The position numbers and the translations under genes were made by a program. Shown here piece after piece: positions 8,342-17,090 of a DNA stretch of 49,453 bases. Origin of the DNA: JBGUVL01 sp045134375 (GTDB taxonomy: Bacteria > Bacillota_I > Bacilli_A > Erysipelotrichales > Erysipelotrichaceae); assembly GCA_045134375.1 (NCBI GenBank), contig JBGUVL010000046.1:1-49453 (forward strand), given 5' to 3'. Below the pieces are notes generated by a model. The model worked only from the letters and a program-made list of their open reading frames with translations. It was not told the origin of the DNA and searched no databases. Position 1 is the stretch's first letter. Every line of letters starts with the position of its first letter.

Positions 8342-8390
8342 AAAAATACAGACAAGTAAGGATTGCTATGCTATGTCTGTATTTTTTTTT
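8342..8390. terminator. bidirectional terminator between convergent genes
   Basis: AAAAATACAGACA and TGTCTGTATTTTT pair around a loop of about 19 bases and are followed by a long T-run. On the minus strand the A-rich left arm supplies the T-run for the convergent gene. Confidence 0.75.
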
Positions 8391-8393
8391 ATT

Positions 8394-9140
8394 TCATTGT
8401 TTCTTTTTTTCTTTTCTTTTTTTTACAATTAATTCAGAAATACTTTTTCCACTAATATCAAAACGAGTATGTTTGATGTCAGGGAATGCCTTTTTAAGAT
8501 GTTCTCGTTTCTTTAATAGTTTCTGTATAATAATTTCATTTTCAGAACTTATTTTTTCATTGACACTATTCATATTAGCGGTGGCATTTTCAAAGACCGT
8601 ATGCAAGTATTCATGAATTTTTGATAAAGAGCGATTCATGCCTAATAATGAGGAAACGGTAGCAATCAGATCAATGATTAAGAAGAGAAAAAGAATTGCG
8701 GCAATGAGCCACTGTGCTTCTTTGCTCATACTTGCTATTTGCTTTGTGATAATGGGATGGATTAAATAGGTAACGATGAGTGATAAGATACCAAACATAG
8801 TAGAATTTAAAAGACAAACACGACCATGTAAGTTGAATTTGTATTTGGAATAATCCCACCAACTCATATGGAATAGAACTTCTAAGATCCAACTGGTAAG
8901 GTATTCTATAATCGAAGTAGTAAGCATACCAAACAGGAATACCAGAATCCATGAATTTTTAAAAGGCTGTAGAAGATAAAGTATTGCGATTGCACCAAAA
9001 CCATATACCGGGCAAATTGGACCATTTAAAAAACCACTGTTTATCATTTTTCGTTGAAAAATACTTTTATAAATGGATTCACAGCACCATCCTAAAAAAG
9101 AATAACAAATAAAATATAGAAACAGGGGTGTGATTGCCAT
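8394..9140 (-). CDS. putative ABC-transporter type membrane protein (CmpB family, PF06541-like)
   Basis: The 248-residue protein has about five hydrophobic segments in its first 170 residues, including FICYSFLGWCCESIYKS and NSGFLNGPICPVYGFGA, which are signatures of the family annotated as putative ABC transporter permease (CmpB). The last 80 residues form a charged coiled-coil-like cytoplasmic tail ending KKRKEKKKQ. Function is not established; these genes often sit alone without an ATPase, as here. The start is well supported by TAGGAGG on the minus strand upstream. It lies ten bases behind the dehydratase subunit gene and is probably the last gene of that operon. Confidence 0.75.
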   Translation of the reverse strand: MAITPLFLYFICYSFLGWCCESIYKSIFQRKMINSGFLNGPICPVYGFGAIAILYLLQPFKNSWILVFLFGMLTTSIIEYLTSWILEVLFHMSWWDYSKYKFNLHGRVCLLNSTMFGILSLIVTYLIHPIITKQIASMSKEAQWLIAAILFLFLIIDLIATVSSLLGMNRSLSKIHEYLHTVFENATANMNSVNEKISSENEIIIQKLLKKREHLKKAFPDIKHTRFDISGKSISELIVKKRKEKKKQ

Positions 9141-9150
9141 TATATACCTC

Positions 9151-10401
9151 CTAATATTGATTTTCTCTTGCGTTGGACAACATTAACTTTATGCGATTTT
9201 CCTGATTGACAGTGCTTGCTCCGGGATCATAATCAATTGCGGTAATGTTCGACATTGGATAGTTGTCTTTAATTTTTCGAAGCATTCCTTTCGCTACAAT
9301 ATGATTGGGTAGACATCCAAAGGGCTGCGTACATACAATATTGTTGACACCGGAATGAATCAAATCTAGCATTTCACTTGTTAATAGCCAACCTTCTCCC
9401 ATTTTTACACCTTTGGAAATATACTCATTTGCCATTTGTTTCACTATATCAAAGTTTTCCATGGCGCGAAAAGTCCCTTCTTTTTTAATCGCTTTGATCA
9501 TACGCTTTTGATTTCGCATGATATAATTTTTAACTATTTTTGCACCATAGCGTGCTACTTTATTACGATGATAAAGCTGATAATCCATCATTATGTTTTC
9601 TAAACAGTATAGAATGAAATCCATTAGTCCTGATAGAACTGGCTCTGCACCTTCTTTGATTAAGAAGGCCTCGAGATTATTATTGCCCAAGGGTGCAAAT
9701 TTCATGTATATTTCACCAACAATTCCAACCTTTGGTTTAATTTCATCTGTTTTTTCAATTATCGCAAAGTCGTGAAGAATATTTTGATAGTTATGGGAAA
9801 CTCTTAAAAATGCAGGAGAGTGTAGTTGTCTGCATATTTCATTTTGCCATTTGTTAATGATTTTTCTTGTTTTTCCTTTTTCCTCTTCATAGGGAAGACA
9901 TTGGTTGCTGATCCACATGATCATATCACCGTAGATGGTTGCATAAACTAATTTTGTAAGGAGTCGAGGAGTAATCTTAAAACCACTGTTTTTTTCCAAA
10001 CCTCCAAAGTTTAGTGAAATGACAGGAATTTGTGACATATTATTGTTTGCTAAAGCTTTTCGAAGTAAATTAATGTAATTACTCGCACGACAGCCACCTC
10101 CGGTTTGGGTAATGATCAACGCTACATGGTTAAGATCATAACGTCCACTTTTTAGCGCATCAATCATTTGTCCAATGACAAGAAGGGCTGGATAGCAAGT
10201 ATCATTATGAACATTTTTAACGCCTTCTTCAACAATCTGATGATGGGTACTGGTTAATAATTCAACTTGATATCCTTCACTTTTTAAAATGTCCTCATAC
10301 ATTTTAAAATGGATTGGTAGCATATTAGGAATTAAGATTTTGTGTGTTTTTTTCATTTCAGGTGTAAATTCTACACGGTTTTCATTTTGTGAAGCACTCA
10401 T
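9151..10401 (-). CDS. 2-hydroxyacyl-CoA dehydratase-like protein (HgdB/BcrC-type region), C-terminal half of a split activase system
   Basis: The 416-residue protein resembles the D-component of 2-hydroxyacyl-CoA dehydratases and the C-terminal region of the large acyl-CoA dehydratase activase-related proteins. Visible Cys positions are NDTCYPALLVIGQ, QTGGGCRASNY and TQPFGCLPNH, typical for an iron-sulfur ligand set. A segment near residue 225 (KPKVGIVGEIYMKFAP) is conserved in the family. Its ATG overlaps the activase stop as ATGA, so the two are coupled. In many Clostridia the same sequence is, as I recall, the end of one protein of about 1400 residues; here it is separate. The real substrate is unknown. 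Confidence 0.8.
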   Translation of the reverse strand: MSASQNENRVEFTPEMKKTHKILIPNMLPIHFKMYEDILKSEGYQVELLTSTHHQIVEEGVKNVHNDTCYPALLVIGQMIDALKSGRYDLNHVALIITQTGGGCRASNYINLLRKALANNNMSQIPVISLNFGGLEKNSGFKITPRLLTKLVYATIYGDMIMWISNQCLPYEEEKGKTRKIINKWQNEICRQLHSPAFLRVSHNYQNILHDFAIIEKTDEIKPKVGIVGEIYMKFAPLGNNNLEAFLIKEGAEPVLSGLMDFILYCLENIMMDYQLYHRNKVARYGAKIVKNYIMRNQKRMIKAIKKEGTFRAMENFDIVKQMANEYISKGVKMGEGWLLTSEMLDLIHSGVNNIVCTQPFGCLPNHIVAKGMLRKIKDNYPMSNITAIDYDPGASTVNQENRIKLMLSNARENQY

Positions 10402-13337
10402 TCATTTTCACCTCGATTTCGCATAGCAGCAAGCAAAGAGCGGATACGAATTTTTGCTGCTCCTAAATTATCAATTTCATCAATTTTTATTTGTGTATAT
10501 AATTTTTGGTTTTCTTTTAAAATTTCACGAATTTCATCGCTTGTTATCGAATCAAGTCCACAACCAAAGGATACGAGTTGAATCATTTCACAGTTTTCTA
10601 GTGTGGATACAAATTTCGCAGCTTGGTACAAACGGGCATGATAGGTCCATTGATTCAATACTCTTCGTTTATCAAATGAAACCTCTTGAGCAATACTGTC
10701 TTCGGAAATGATAACACATCCTAATCCGCTGATTACATTGTCGATACCATGATTAATTTCGGAGTCTACATGGTAAGGACGACCAGCAAGACAAATGATT
10801 TCACAGTTCTTTTCTTTAGCATAATCAATCGCGTTGCGAGCATAATTATTTACCCGTCGTTTGAAATTTTCATATTCATCATAGCCGGCTTGAGCAGCAT
10901 GAGATAACTCTCGTTTTGAAATGCGAATATCATTTTCTTTGAAATATTGGTGAATCCGATGAATAAAATTCTTTTTATCGTTTAAACTAATGAATGGAAA
11001 CAGAAATTTTGTTTCATTCATATCAATGTTAGAAGCAATATTTTCAGGATAATAAGCAACAACAGGACAGTTAAAACAATTATCGGAAATGCCTTCGTCA
11101 AAATTATAAGTTAATGCAGGGTAAAAGATAATCGGCACTTTCTGTTCGAGTAGTGACATAACATGACCATGAGTTAATTTCGCAGGGTAACAAACCGTAT
11201 CACTTGGAATGGTATGTTGTCCTTTATTATATAATGTTTTACTTGATTTTTCAGACAGGATGACTTCAAATCCTAGATCGGTAAAGAAGGCATGCCAGAA
11301 TGGTAAATTTTCATACATATTTAGAACCATAGGAATTCCAATTTTACCGCGTGGTCCATTTTTACTTTTTTCACTATATCGAAACAATTCATTTCGTTTG
11401 AAACGATAGACGTTTGGTACATCATCTCTAAATTCTTTGCCACTAACGGGGCGTTCACATTTATTTCCTGCAATCTGTCTTTCTCCATTTTCGAAGGTAT
11501 TAATGGTAAGATTACAATGGTTTGTACAACCATTACAGTTGATTGCTCTGGAAGTATGAGTGAAATGGGATAAGGCTTCTCGATTCAAAATGGTACTGCA
11601 ACCTTTGCTTCGCTTTTTTGCAATTAAAGCTGCACCATAGGCACCCATCAGTCCAGCAATTTTTGGTCGGACAACATTACGATGCAGTTCAATTTCAAAA
11701 CTTCGTAATACAGTATCATTTAAGAATGTACCTCCTTGTACGACAATATTATCGCCAAGTTCTGTTGGATCTTTGATTCGGATTACTTTATAAAGTGCAT
11801 TTTTGACAACTGACAAAGCTAATCCAGCTGAGATGTCTTCAATAGAAGCACCATTTTTTTGTGCTTCTTTGACACTGGAATTCATAAATACTGTGCATCG
11901 ACTTCCTAAATCAACAGGATGTTGTCCCATTAATCCCATTTGAGCAAAGGCTTTGATGTCGTAACCAAGTGATTTAGCAAACGTTTCAATAAAAGAACCA
12001 CAACCACTTGAGCAAGCCTCATTCAGGATGATTTCATCAATTCTACCATCTTTAATTTTAAAACATTTCATATCTTGACCACCAATGTCAATGATAAAAT
12101 CAACATTTGGTTGGAAATGTTTCGCAGCGGTATAATGGGCGATGGTTTCCACAACACCACTGTCTAAATGGAATGCAACCTTAATTAAATCTTCTCCATA
12201 TCCAGTAACACTGCTAGAAGTAATGGTAAGATTTTGGTTATGAGAATAAATGTATTCCAATTGTGATTTTACCACATCGATAGGATTCCCTTTATTATTT
12301 GTATAGTTAGAATAAAGGATACGATTTTGTTCATCTAACAGTACGGTCTTTGTTGTAGTGCTTCCGGCATCAATGCCAAGATATGCATTTCCTTGATAGG
12401 TTTCTAATGGTACATATTCGACTCTGGCAAGATTATGGCGTTGATGAAATTCAATATATTCATCATCATTTTTAAATAATGGCGGAAGACCAACATTTTC
12501 AATTTTCGCTTCTGCACTTTTCTTTAATGCTTTACAAAGTTGTTCGTATTGATAACTGTTGCGATTATTGGAAGCAAATACCGCCGCTCCAAGCGCGACA
12601 AAATATGGGGCAAGTTCTGGTAGTTTTGCTTGTTCAGGGGGAATCTTTAGTGTTTCGATAAAGCGTTGTCGCAATCCTTTATTAAAGGAAAGAGGACCAC
12701 CTAAAAAGAGAATATTTCCATTGATTCGTCTTCCTTGTGCAAGACCAGTAATCGTTTGATCCACTACCGCTTGGAAAATGGATGCGGCAATATTGGCTTT
12801 ATCCGCACCTTGATTGATTAAAGGTTGAATATCTGTTTTCGCAAATACTCCACAGCGGGAGGCAATCGGATAGCGTTTGGTATGTTGCAAACTGAGTTCA
12901 TCCATCGTTGCAAGATCAAGATTTAATAAGGATGCCATTTGATCAATGAAAGCCCCTGTTCCTCCAGCACAAGTCGAGTTCATTCTTTCTTCTAATGCCC
13001 CTTTTAAGAAGATAATTTTTGCATCTTCTCCACCTAATTCAATTACCACATCAGTATCAGGTAAATATTTTTTTACTGCTTTCGTAGTAGCAAATACTTC
13101 TTGCACTAAATCCAAATGAGCTATCGTAGCAATTCCATGTCCTGCAGAACCGGTGATCGCCATTTGAATTGTTTTTCCCTGTAGAATAGGCTCTAATTCT
13201 AATATTTTTTCATATGCCATTTCTCTGACACGAGATTTATGTCTTTCATAACTTTTATAGATAACATTGTCATTTTCATCTAATACGATGGCTTTGATAG
13301 TGGTGGAACCAACATCTAGTCCAAGCTTGTATGTCAT
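10398..13337 (-). CDS. acyl-CoA dehydratase activase with two ASKHA domains and a DUF2229 domain
   Basis: This protein of about 979 residues begins with two BcrA/BadF-type ATPase domains. The first has LDVGSTT (7-13), CAGGTGAF with C123 and SRCGVF with C162; the second has GIDAGSTT (about 321-328), ACSSGCGSF with C442/C446 and SRCTVF with C481. Such domains use ATP hydrolysis to push one electron from a [4Fe-4S] cluster into a 2-hydroxyacyl-CoA dehydratase. A CxxC-rich linker (NCNGCTNHC) and a DUF2229 region (YNKGQHTIPSDTVCYPAK) follow. I place the start at 13337 (MTYKLGLDVG), with GGAGG seven bases upstream, instead of the longer frame from 13361. It is first in a three-gene operon, behind a clear promoter bracketed by palindromes. 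Confidence 0.88.
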   Translation of the reverse strand: MTYKLGLDVGSTTIKAIVLDENDNVIYKSYERHKSRVREMAYEKILELEPILQGKTIQMAITGSAGHGIATIAHLDLVQEVFATTKAVKKYLPDTDVVIELGGEDAKIIFLKGALEERMNSTCAGGTGAFIDQMASLLNLDLATMDELSLQHTKRYPIASRCGVFAKTDIQPLINQGADKANIAASIFQAVVDQTITGLAQGRRINGNILFLGGPLSFNKGLRQRFIETLKIPPEQAKLPELAPYFVALGAAVFASNNRNSYQYEQLCKALKKSAEAKIENVGLPPLFKNDDEYIEFHQRHNLARVEYVPLETYQGNAYLGIDAGSTTTKTVLLDEQNRILYSNYTNNKGNPIDVVKSQLEYIYSHNQNLTITSSSVTGYGEDLIKVAFHLDSGVVETIAHYTAAKHFQPNVDFIIDIGGQDMKCFKIKDGRIDEIILNEACSSGCGSFIETFAKSLGYDIKAFAQMGLMGQHPVDLGSRCTVFMNSSVKEAQKNGASIEDISAGLALSVVKNALYKVIRIKDPTELGDNIVVQGGTFLNDTVLRSFEIELHRNVVRPKIAGLMGAYGAALIAKKRSKGCSTILNREALSHFTHTSRAINCNGCTNHCNLTINTFENGERQIAGNKCERPVSGKEFRDDVPNVYRFKRNELFRYSEKSKNGPRGKIGIPMVLNMYENLPFWHAFFTDLGFEVILSEKSSKTLYNKGQHTIPSDTVCYPAKLTHGHVMSLLEQKVPIIFYPALTYNFDEGISDNCFNCPVVAYYPENIASNIDMNETKFLFPFISLNDKKNFIHRIHQYFKENDIRISKRELSHAAQAGYDEYENFKRRVNNYARNAIDYAKEKNCEIICLAGRPYHVDSEINHGIDNVISGLGCVIISEDSIAQEVSFDKRRVLNQWTYHARLYQAAKFVSTLENCEMIQLVSFGCGLDSITSDEIREILKENQKLYTQIKIDEIDNLGAAKIRIRSLLAAMRNRGENE

Positions 13338-13359
13338 ATAGATACCTCCTACCATGGTC

Positions 13360-13377
13360 AAGTTATTTAAATAACTT
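13360..13377. repeat. 18-base palindrome at the activase transcription start (candidate operator 1)
   Basis: AAGTTATTTAAATAACTT is a perfect palindrome. It lies just downstream of the predicted -10 of the activase operon and covers the expected transcription start. Its core TATTTAAATA is shared with the second palindrome at 13423. Confidence 0.65.
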
Positions 13378-13381
13378 TTTT

Positions 13382-13410
13382 ATTTTACTCTTCTTTCCAA
13401 TAATTGTCCA
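13382..13410 (-). promoter_or_regulatory. promoter of the activase/dehydratase operon
   Basis: Read on the minus strand, TGGACA (13405-13410) and TAAAAT (13382-13387) are 17 bases apart. The predicted start lies near 13375, about 38 bases before the ATG at 13337. Confidence 0.65.
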
Positions 13411-13422
13411 TTTTAATTAATG

Positions 13423-13440
13423 TTTCTATTTAAATAGAAA
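13423..13440. repeat. 18-base palindrome upstream of the -35 (candidate operator 2)
   Basis: TTTCTATTTAAATAGAAA is a perfect palindrome with the same TATTTAAATA core as the one at 13360. The centres are 63 bases apart, six turns of B-DNA, so both face the same side of the helix with the promoter between them. Confidence 0.6.
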
Positions 13441-13765
13441 ATGCTTACATAAAGGATAATAATCAATAAAATGAAACTTATCGTATGATTGGTTTGTATT
13501 CTAACAGACGATTATGGGATAATTATGGTATACTTATTCCAAAAGTAATGTTATATGAATATAAAAATCAAGATAAAAATTATGAAATAGTATGAAAATG
13601 AAAAACGGATTGTATAGAAGTCTAATGGATCTTTGATATGTGAATAGGTGCACATAGGAAACAACTATCCTTGATAGCAGCAATTTTAGAACCAATGATT
13701 TAGCGAAGTAAGATTACTTATCTTAAAAAACAGGATGGAATAAGTCAATCGGAACAAGGGTTTAT
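13441..13765. other. gene-free, AT-rich stretch
   Basis: No coding frame, RNA or repeat could be supported here. It joins the activase regulatory region to the IS110 remnant and may be decayed sequence from the same insertion. Confidence 0.4.
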
Positions 13766-14081
13766 CTAACCACTTAGGATAATCACACTATCTAATGTTT
13801 CTTTTTTTGCTAATTTAAATGCCAGAGGTATATGCGGATTGGAATAAGGATGAAAACTAGCAAAGGGAACATTCTTGCCAAGTAAGTAGTTGATTATCAC
13901 CGTAATGATCGGTGTCTTATCATCCGGTGATACTATCTTTGCTGTAGAGCCTGATTGCCTTAGATAATGGATTAAAGTCAAAAGAAACATTCAAAAAAAA
14001 GAACGGTTCAAGAAGAATTTTACTGTTTTAGTCAATAACAGAAGCCACGTATTTGTACTTGGCAACATCAATTCTATACAT
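13766..14081 (-). mobile_element. degenerate IS110-family transposase, N-terminal remnant
   Basis: On the minus strand from 14081 the frame reads MYRIDVAKYKYVASVID, then a stop, then NSKILLEPFFF and a second stop after YSKDSITG. After a short shift it reads THHYGDN-like TDHYGDN, and after a further frameshift YLLGKNVPF...FKLAKKETLDSVIIL. These pieces follow, in order, the IS110 N-terminal RuvC-like domain: GIDVAKxKHVAS, the H-Y-G-D-N segment and the NP-Q-T...KTKTDxVDT block. At least two stops and two frameshifts show it is dead, and the C-terminal Ser domain is absent. The 200 bases upstream (14082-14300) are non-coding. In live IS110 elements an end of this kind encodes the bridge RNA, but I cannot delimit one here. 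Confidence 0.7.
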
Positions 14082-14373
14082 AAGCGCATATAGGTATCAC
14101 CTTTCGATGAGTGAATCGGATACTCATCTACAAAGCATCCGCATGGATTCTGGCAAGAAATACGAGTTCTAAGACTCATTCAACCAATTGTAATGAAACG
14201 ATAAGATACTCTAGTTTAAGGTCAAGTTCGCAAGGTGATTACTCAAGCAAACATTCACAATTTCGATTCTATTTAAAAACAAATCTCAGTAGACGTAAAA
14301 TTGGGTAGAAAGGAAAACGTATATTAGAATATGACCAATGTTGTGGGACTATCTAAATATACCAGGTGGCAAA
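14082..14373. other. non-coding flank of the IS110 remnant
   Basis: There is no supportable gene. An ATGAGT/ACTCAT inverted repeat occurs near 14105-14127. Several short open frames are overlapping chance frames. The right edge holds the ribosome binding site of the hydroxyacid dehydrogenase gene. Confidence 0.4.
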
Positions 14374-15300
14374 ATGAAAATAATAAGTGTGATTGACTTA
14401 CCAAAAGAATTGCAACGATATTTGGAGGAAAAAGGAGAATTGTTACTGAAAAGAACACCAACGAAAGAAGAGGTAAAGGAAGCGGAAATCATCATTGGAA
14501 ATATAGATCGCTCGCTTTTATCTTATGGACAACGATTAAAGTATGTGCAATTGGAGAGTGCGGGAAGTGATACTTATGTTCCTTTTCTCAATAAAGATTG
14601 TGTGCTCTGCAATGCTTCTGGTACATTTGGTGCTAATATTGCAGAGCATTTAATCATGTGTGTGTTGATGCTGTTTCGCCATATGCCTTCTTATGGTGTT
14701 TATCAAAAACAACATCAATTTCAACGAATTCTTCATAATCGGATGATTGCAGATAGCTGTTTTATGATCGTTGGGTGTGGTGATTTAGGAACACAATTGG
14801 CAAAAAGAATTAAAGCGTTAGGTGGAAAAACGATAGGAGTAAAACGAACTTCAGTATCAAAGTTACCGTACTTTGATGAAGTATATACCATTTCTGATTT
14901 TCCGTCGTTAATTAAAAAAGCGGATGCAATCATTCTATGCTTACCAAATAATCGTGGGAGTGATCATCTAATCAATACGAAAACATTAGCAATGATGAAA
15001 AAAGAAGCCATTCTCTTAAATGTTGGCCGTGGTAATGCGGTGGATGAAAAAGCTTTATATTACGCATTAAAAGAGAGACGTATTGCTGGTGCTGCTTTGG
15101 ATGTATTTGCAGAAGAACCATTAAATGAAAATAGTCCTTTATGGGATTTGGACAATATCATTATTACTCCACATGTAGCAGGAACTTTTGCCAATGAATA
15201 TACGAAACAATTATTCGTTTCCTTATTATCGGATAATCTACATCGTTATTTTGAGGGAAAACCATTACGGAATGTAGTGGATCGAGAATGGGGCTATTAA
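14374..15300 (+). CDS. D-isomer-specific 2-hydroxyacid dehydrogenase
   Basis: The 308-residue protein has the two-domain formate/glycerate-dehydrogenase fold. The nucleotide-binding loop is IVGCGDLGTQLAKRI. The catalytic triad is visible as Arg in LNVGRGNAVDE, Glu in FAEEPLNENS and His in IITPHVAG. Substrate is unknown; homologues reduce or oxidise hydroxypyruvate, phosphoglycerate or 2-oxoacids. AGGTGG precedes the start at 14374; a longer frame from 14338 adds twelve residues without a better site. The gene sits alone between the decayed IS110 patch and the RNase J promoter, so no pathway partner is evident. A link to the dehydratase operon (2-hydroxyacyl substrates) is tempting but unsupported, because the genes are divergent and separated by about 1 kb. 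Confidence 0.85.
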   Translation: MKIISVIDLPKELQRYLEEKGELLLKRTPTKEEVKEAEIIIGNIDRSLLSYGQRLKYVQLESAGSDTYVPFLNKDCVLCNASGTFGANIAEHLIMCVLMLFRHMPSYGVYQKQHQFQRILHNRMIADSCFMIVGCGDLGTQLAKRIKALGGKTIGVKRTSVSKLPYFDEVYTISDFPSLIKKADAIILCLPNNRGSDHLINTKTLAMMKKEAILLNVGRGNAVDEKALYYALKERRIAGAALDVFAEEPLNENSPLWDLDNIIITPHVAGTFANEYTKQLFVSLLSDNLHRYFEGKPLRNVVDREWGY

Positions 15301-15319
15301 TGGACAAATTGATCTGTCA

Positions 15320-15348
15320 TTAACATAGCATCTGTTTTATGTTATAAT
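15320..15348 (+). promoter_or_regulatory. promoter of the rnj-ftsK cluster
   Basis: TTAACA at 15320-15325 and TATAAT at 15343-15348 are 17 bases apart, with TG one base upstream of the -10 (extended -10). Confidence 0.7.
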
Positions 15349-15408
15349 ATAAAAAGAGATTTATACGTTTTCATAAAAAAGATAATAAAATGAAAGTTGA
15401 GGAATGTT

Positions 15409-17067
15409 ATGGATAATGTAAAAATATTTGCCCTAGGTGGTTTGGATGAAAATGGAAAAAATTTATATTGTGTAGAAGTAAATGATGTTATATTTGTCAT
15501 TGAAGTCGGCATCATGATTCCGGATACGACTTTGCTAGGGGTTGAATTTATTATTCCTGATTTTAGCTATCTAATCGAAAATAAAAAACGAATCGGTGGT
15601 ATTTTCATTACTCATGGACATGATGATGTTATGCGTGCTTTGCCTTATCTATTAAAGCAGATAAATGCCCCTATTTATACAGGACGTTTTACCTCGTTGT
15701 TGATTGAAGAAAATTTACGTAAGGAAAAAGTGAAAAATGCCAATATTCGTGTGATTGAACGTAATTCAAAATTGCATATTGAAGGAATTGAAGTTCGAAC
15801 TTTTGCGATGACCCATGCGGTACCAGATTCCTTTGGTATTGCCATCAATAGTTCACAAGGCTATATTGTCTACGGTGGCGAATTTGTTTTTGATTATAAT
15901 GTGATGAATCCAATCTATAGCTGCGATATTAATGAATTAAGCGCAATAGGGAAGAAAGGGGTACTGTGTTTACTGTGTGAATCGGTAGGAATTGAGACCG
16001 ATGGACATACGGCGCCTCGTCATCGTATTAGTGAAAAGCTAGAACCGATTTTCGAAAGTCATGAAGGAAGATTTATTGTTGCTTGTTATAAGCAAAGCTT
16101 GTTTCGAATTCAAGAAATTCTTGATATGGCAATAAAATATAACAAAAAGATATTTTTTCATGATGACAATTTAAGAAAGATCATGAAAAATATGGAATCG
16201 TTAGGTTACTATCAGATTCCAAAACAATTTATTATTGAAAAGAAGGATTTTAATAATGATATCGAAAATGTTTTGGTTGTTGTGAGTGGAGTTGGAAAAC
16301 GTCTTTATTTAAAAATGTCAAACATTGCTACTCACGAAGATGCATTGGTAAATCTGAAAAAAGAAGATACCATTATTCTTGCAAGCAACGTTGTTAATGG
16401 AACCGAAAAAGAAGCGGTTAATATGGAAAATGAAATCTATAAGGAAGGCGGAAAAATTTATTCATTCCGTTCCAAAGAATTACTTTCAATGCATCCATCC
16501 AAAGAAGATATTAAAATGTTGCTTTATTTGTTCCAACCAAAATATTATTTTCCTGTGAAAGGAGAATTTCGTCATTTAATTAAAAATGCGCAATTGGCTA
16601 CGACAATGGGATTTACTCCAGATCGTATTGTGTTATGCGATAATGGACAAATCGCTACCTTTAAGAAAAAATCACTTGTTTCAATGTCACACGAATTGGA
16701 TTTGGATGATACCTTAATCGATGGCAATGAAAACTGGGATGTGACCGGTGTTGTATTAAAAGATCGTGAAATTCTTTCTAAGGATGGTGCTATGATCGTA
16801 GGAGTGGCTTTGGATTATCGCACGAAAAAGATTTTAAGTGGAATTGATGTTCAGACACGAGGATTGATTTATCTAAAGGATGCGGATTATATCGTGAAAG
16901 AAGTGATGCGTATTATGGAAGAAACCATAGAGACTGCAGTAGATGAAAAACGTTATGAAAATATTGAAGTAAGAATGGAAGCAAGAGAAAAGATTGCTCG
17001 ATATTTAACAAAGGAAACAGGAAAGCGTCCAATGGTATTGCCTGTCATTTTGGAAATGAACCATTAA
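15409..17067 (+). CDS. rnjB: ribonuclease J family protein, J2-like with degenerate active site
   Basis: RNase J enzymes are beta-CASP metallo-beta-lactamase nucleases that degrade and process mRNA in Firmicutes. The 552-residue protein keeps the whole fold and the C-terminal domain (ending KRPMVLPVILEM), but the zinc site is eroded. The H-x-H-x-D-H motif reads HGHDDV (H69, H71, D73, V74). The Asp of the usual TGDFKFD is Glu158 in GGEFVFD, DSTNAE reads ESVGIE, and PVHGEYRHL reads PVKGEFRHL. Bacillus RNase J2 is also altered at the first of these sites and acts as a partner of J1. Order with ftsK and the M16 pair matches Bacillus rnjB-spoIIIE-ymfF-ymfH. Start 15409 has GAGG six bases upstream. 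Confidence 0.85.
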   Translation: MDNVKIFALGGLDENGKNLYCVEVNDVIFVIEVGIMIPDTTLLGVEFIIPDFSYLIENKKRIGGIFITHGHDDVMRALPYLLKQINAPIYTGRFTSLLIEENLRKEKVKNANIRVIERNSKLHIEGIEVRTFAMTHAVPDSFGIAINSSQGYIVYGGEFVFDYNVMNPIYSCDINELSAIGKKGVLCLLCESVGIETDGHTAPRHRISEKLEPIFESHEGRFIVACYKQSLFRIQEILDMAIKYNKKIFFHDDNLRKIMKNMESLGYYQIPKQFIIEKKDFNNDIENVLVVVSGVGKRLYLKMSNIATHEDALVNLKKEDTIILASNVVNGTEKEAVNMENEIYKEGGKIYSFRSKELLSMHPSKEDIKMLLYLFQPKYYFPVKGEFRHLIKNAQLATTMGFTPDRIVLCDNGQIATFKKKSLVSMSHELDLDDTLIDGNENWDVTGVVLKDREILSKDGAMIVGVALDYRTKKILSGIDVQTRGLIYLKDADYIVKEVMRIMEETIETAVDEKRYENIEVRMEAREKIARYLTKETGKRPMVLPVILEMNH

Positions 17068-17090
17068 TTCAATAGAAAGAGGGGGAGTTT

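Noticed and set aside
11209..11533. Short plus- and minus-strand open frames inside the activase gene.
   Set aside because: They are shadows of the long minus-strand gene with strong family motifs and have no ribosome sites.
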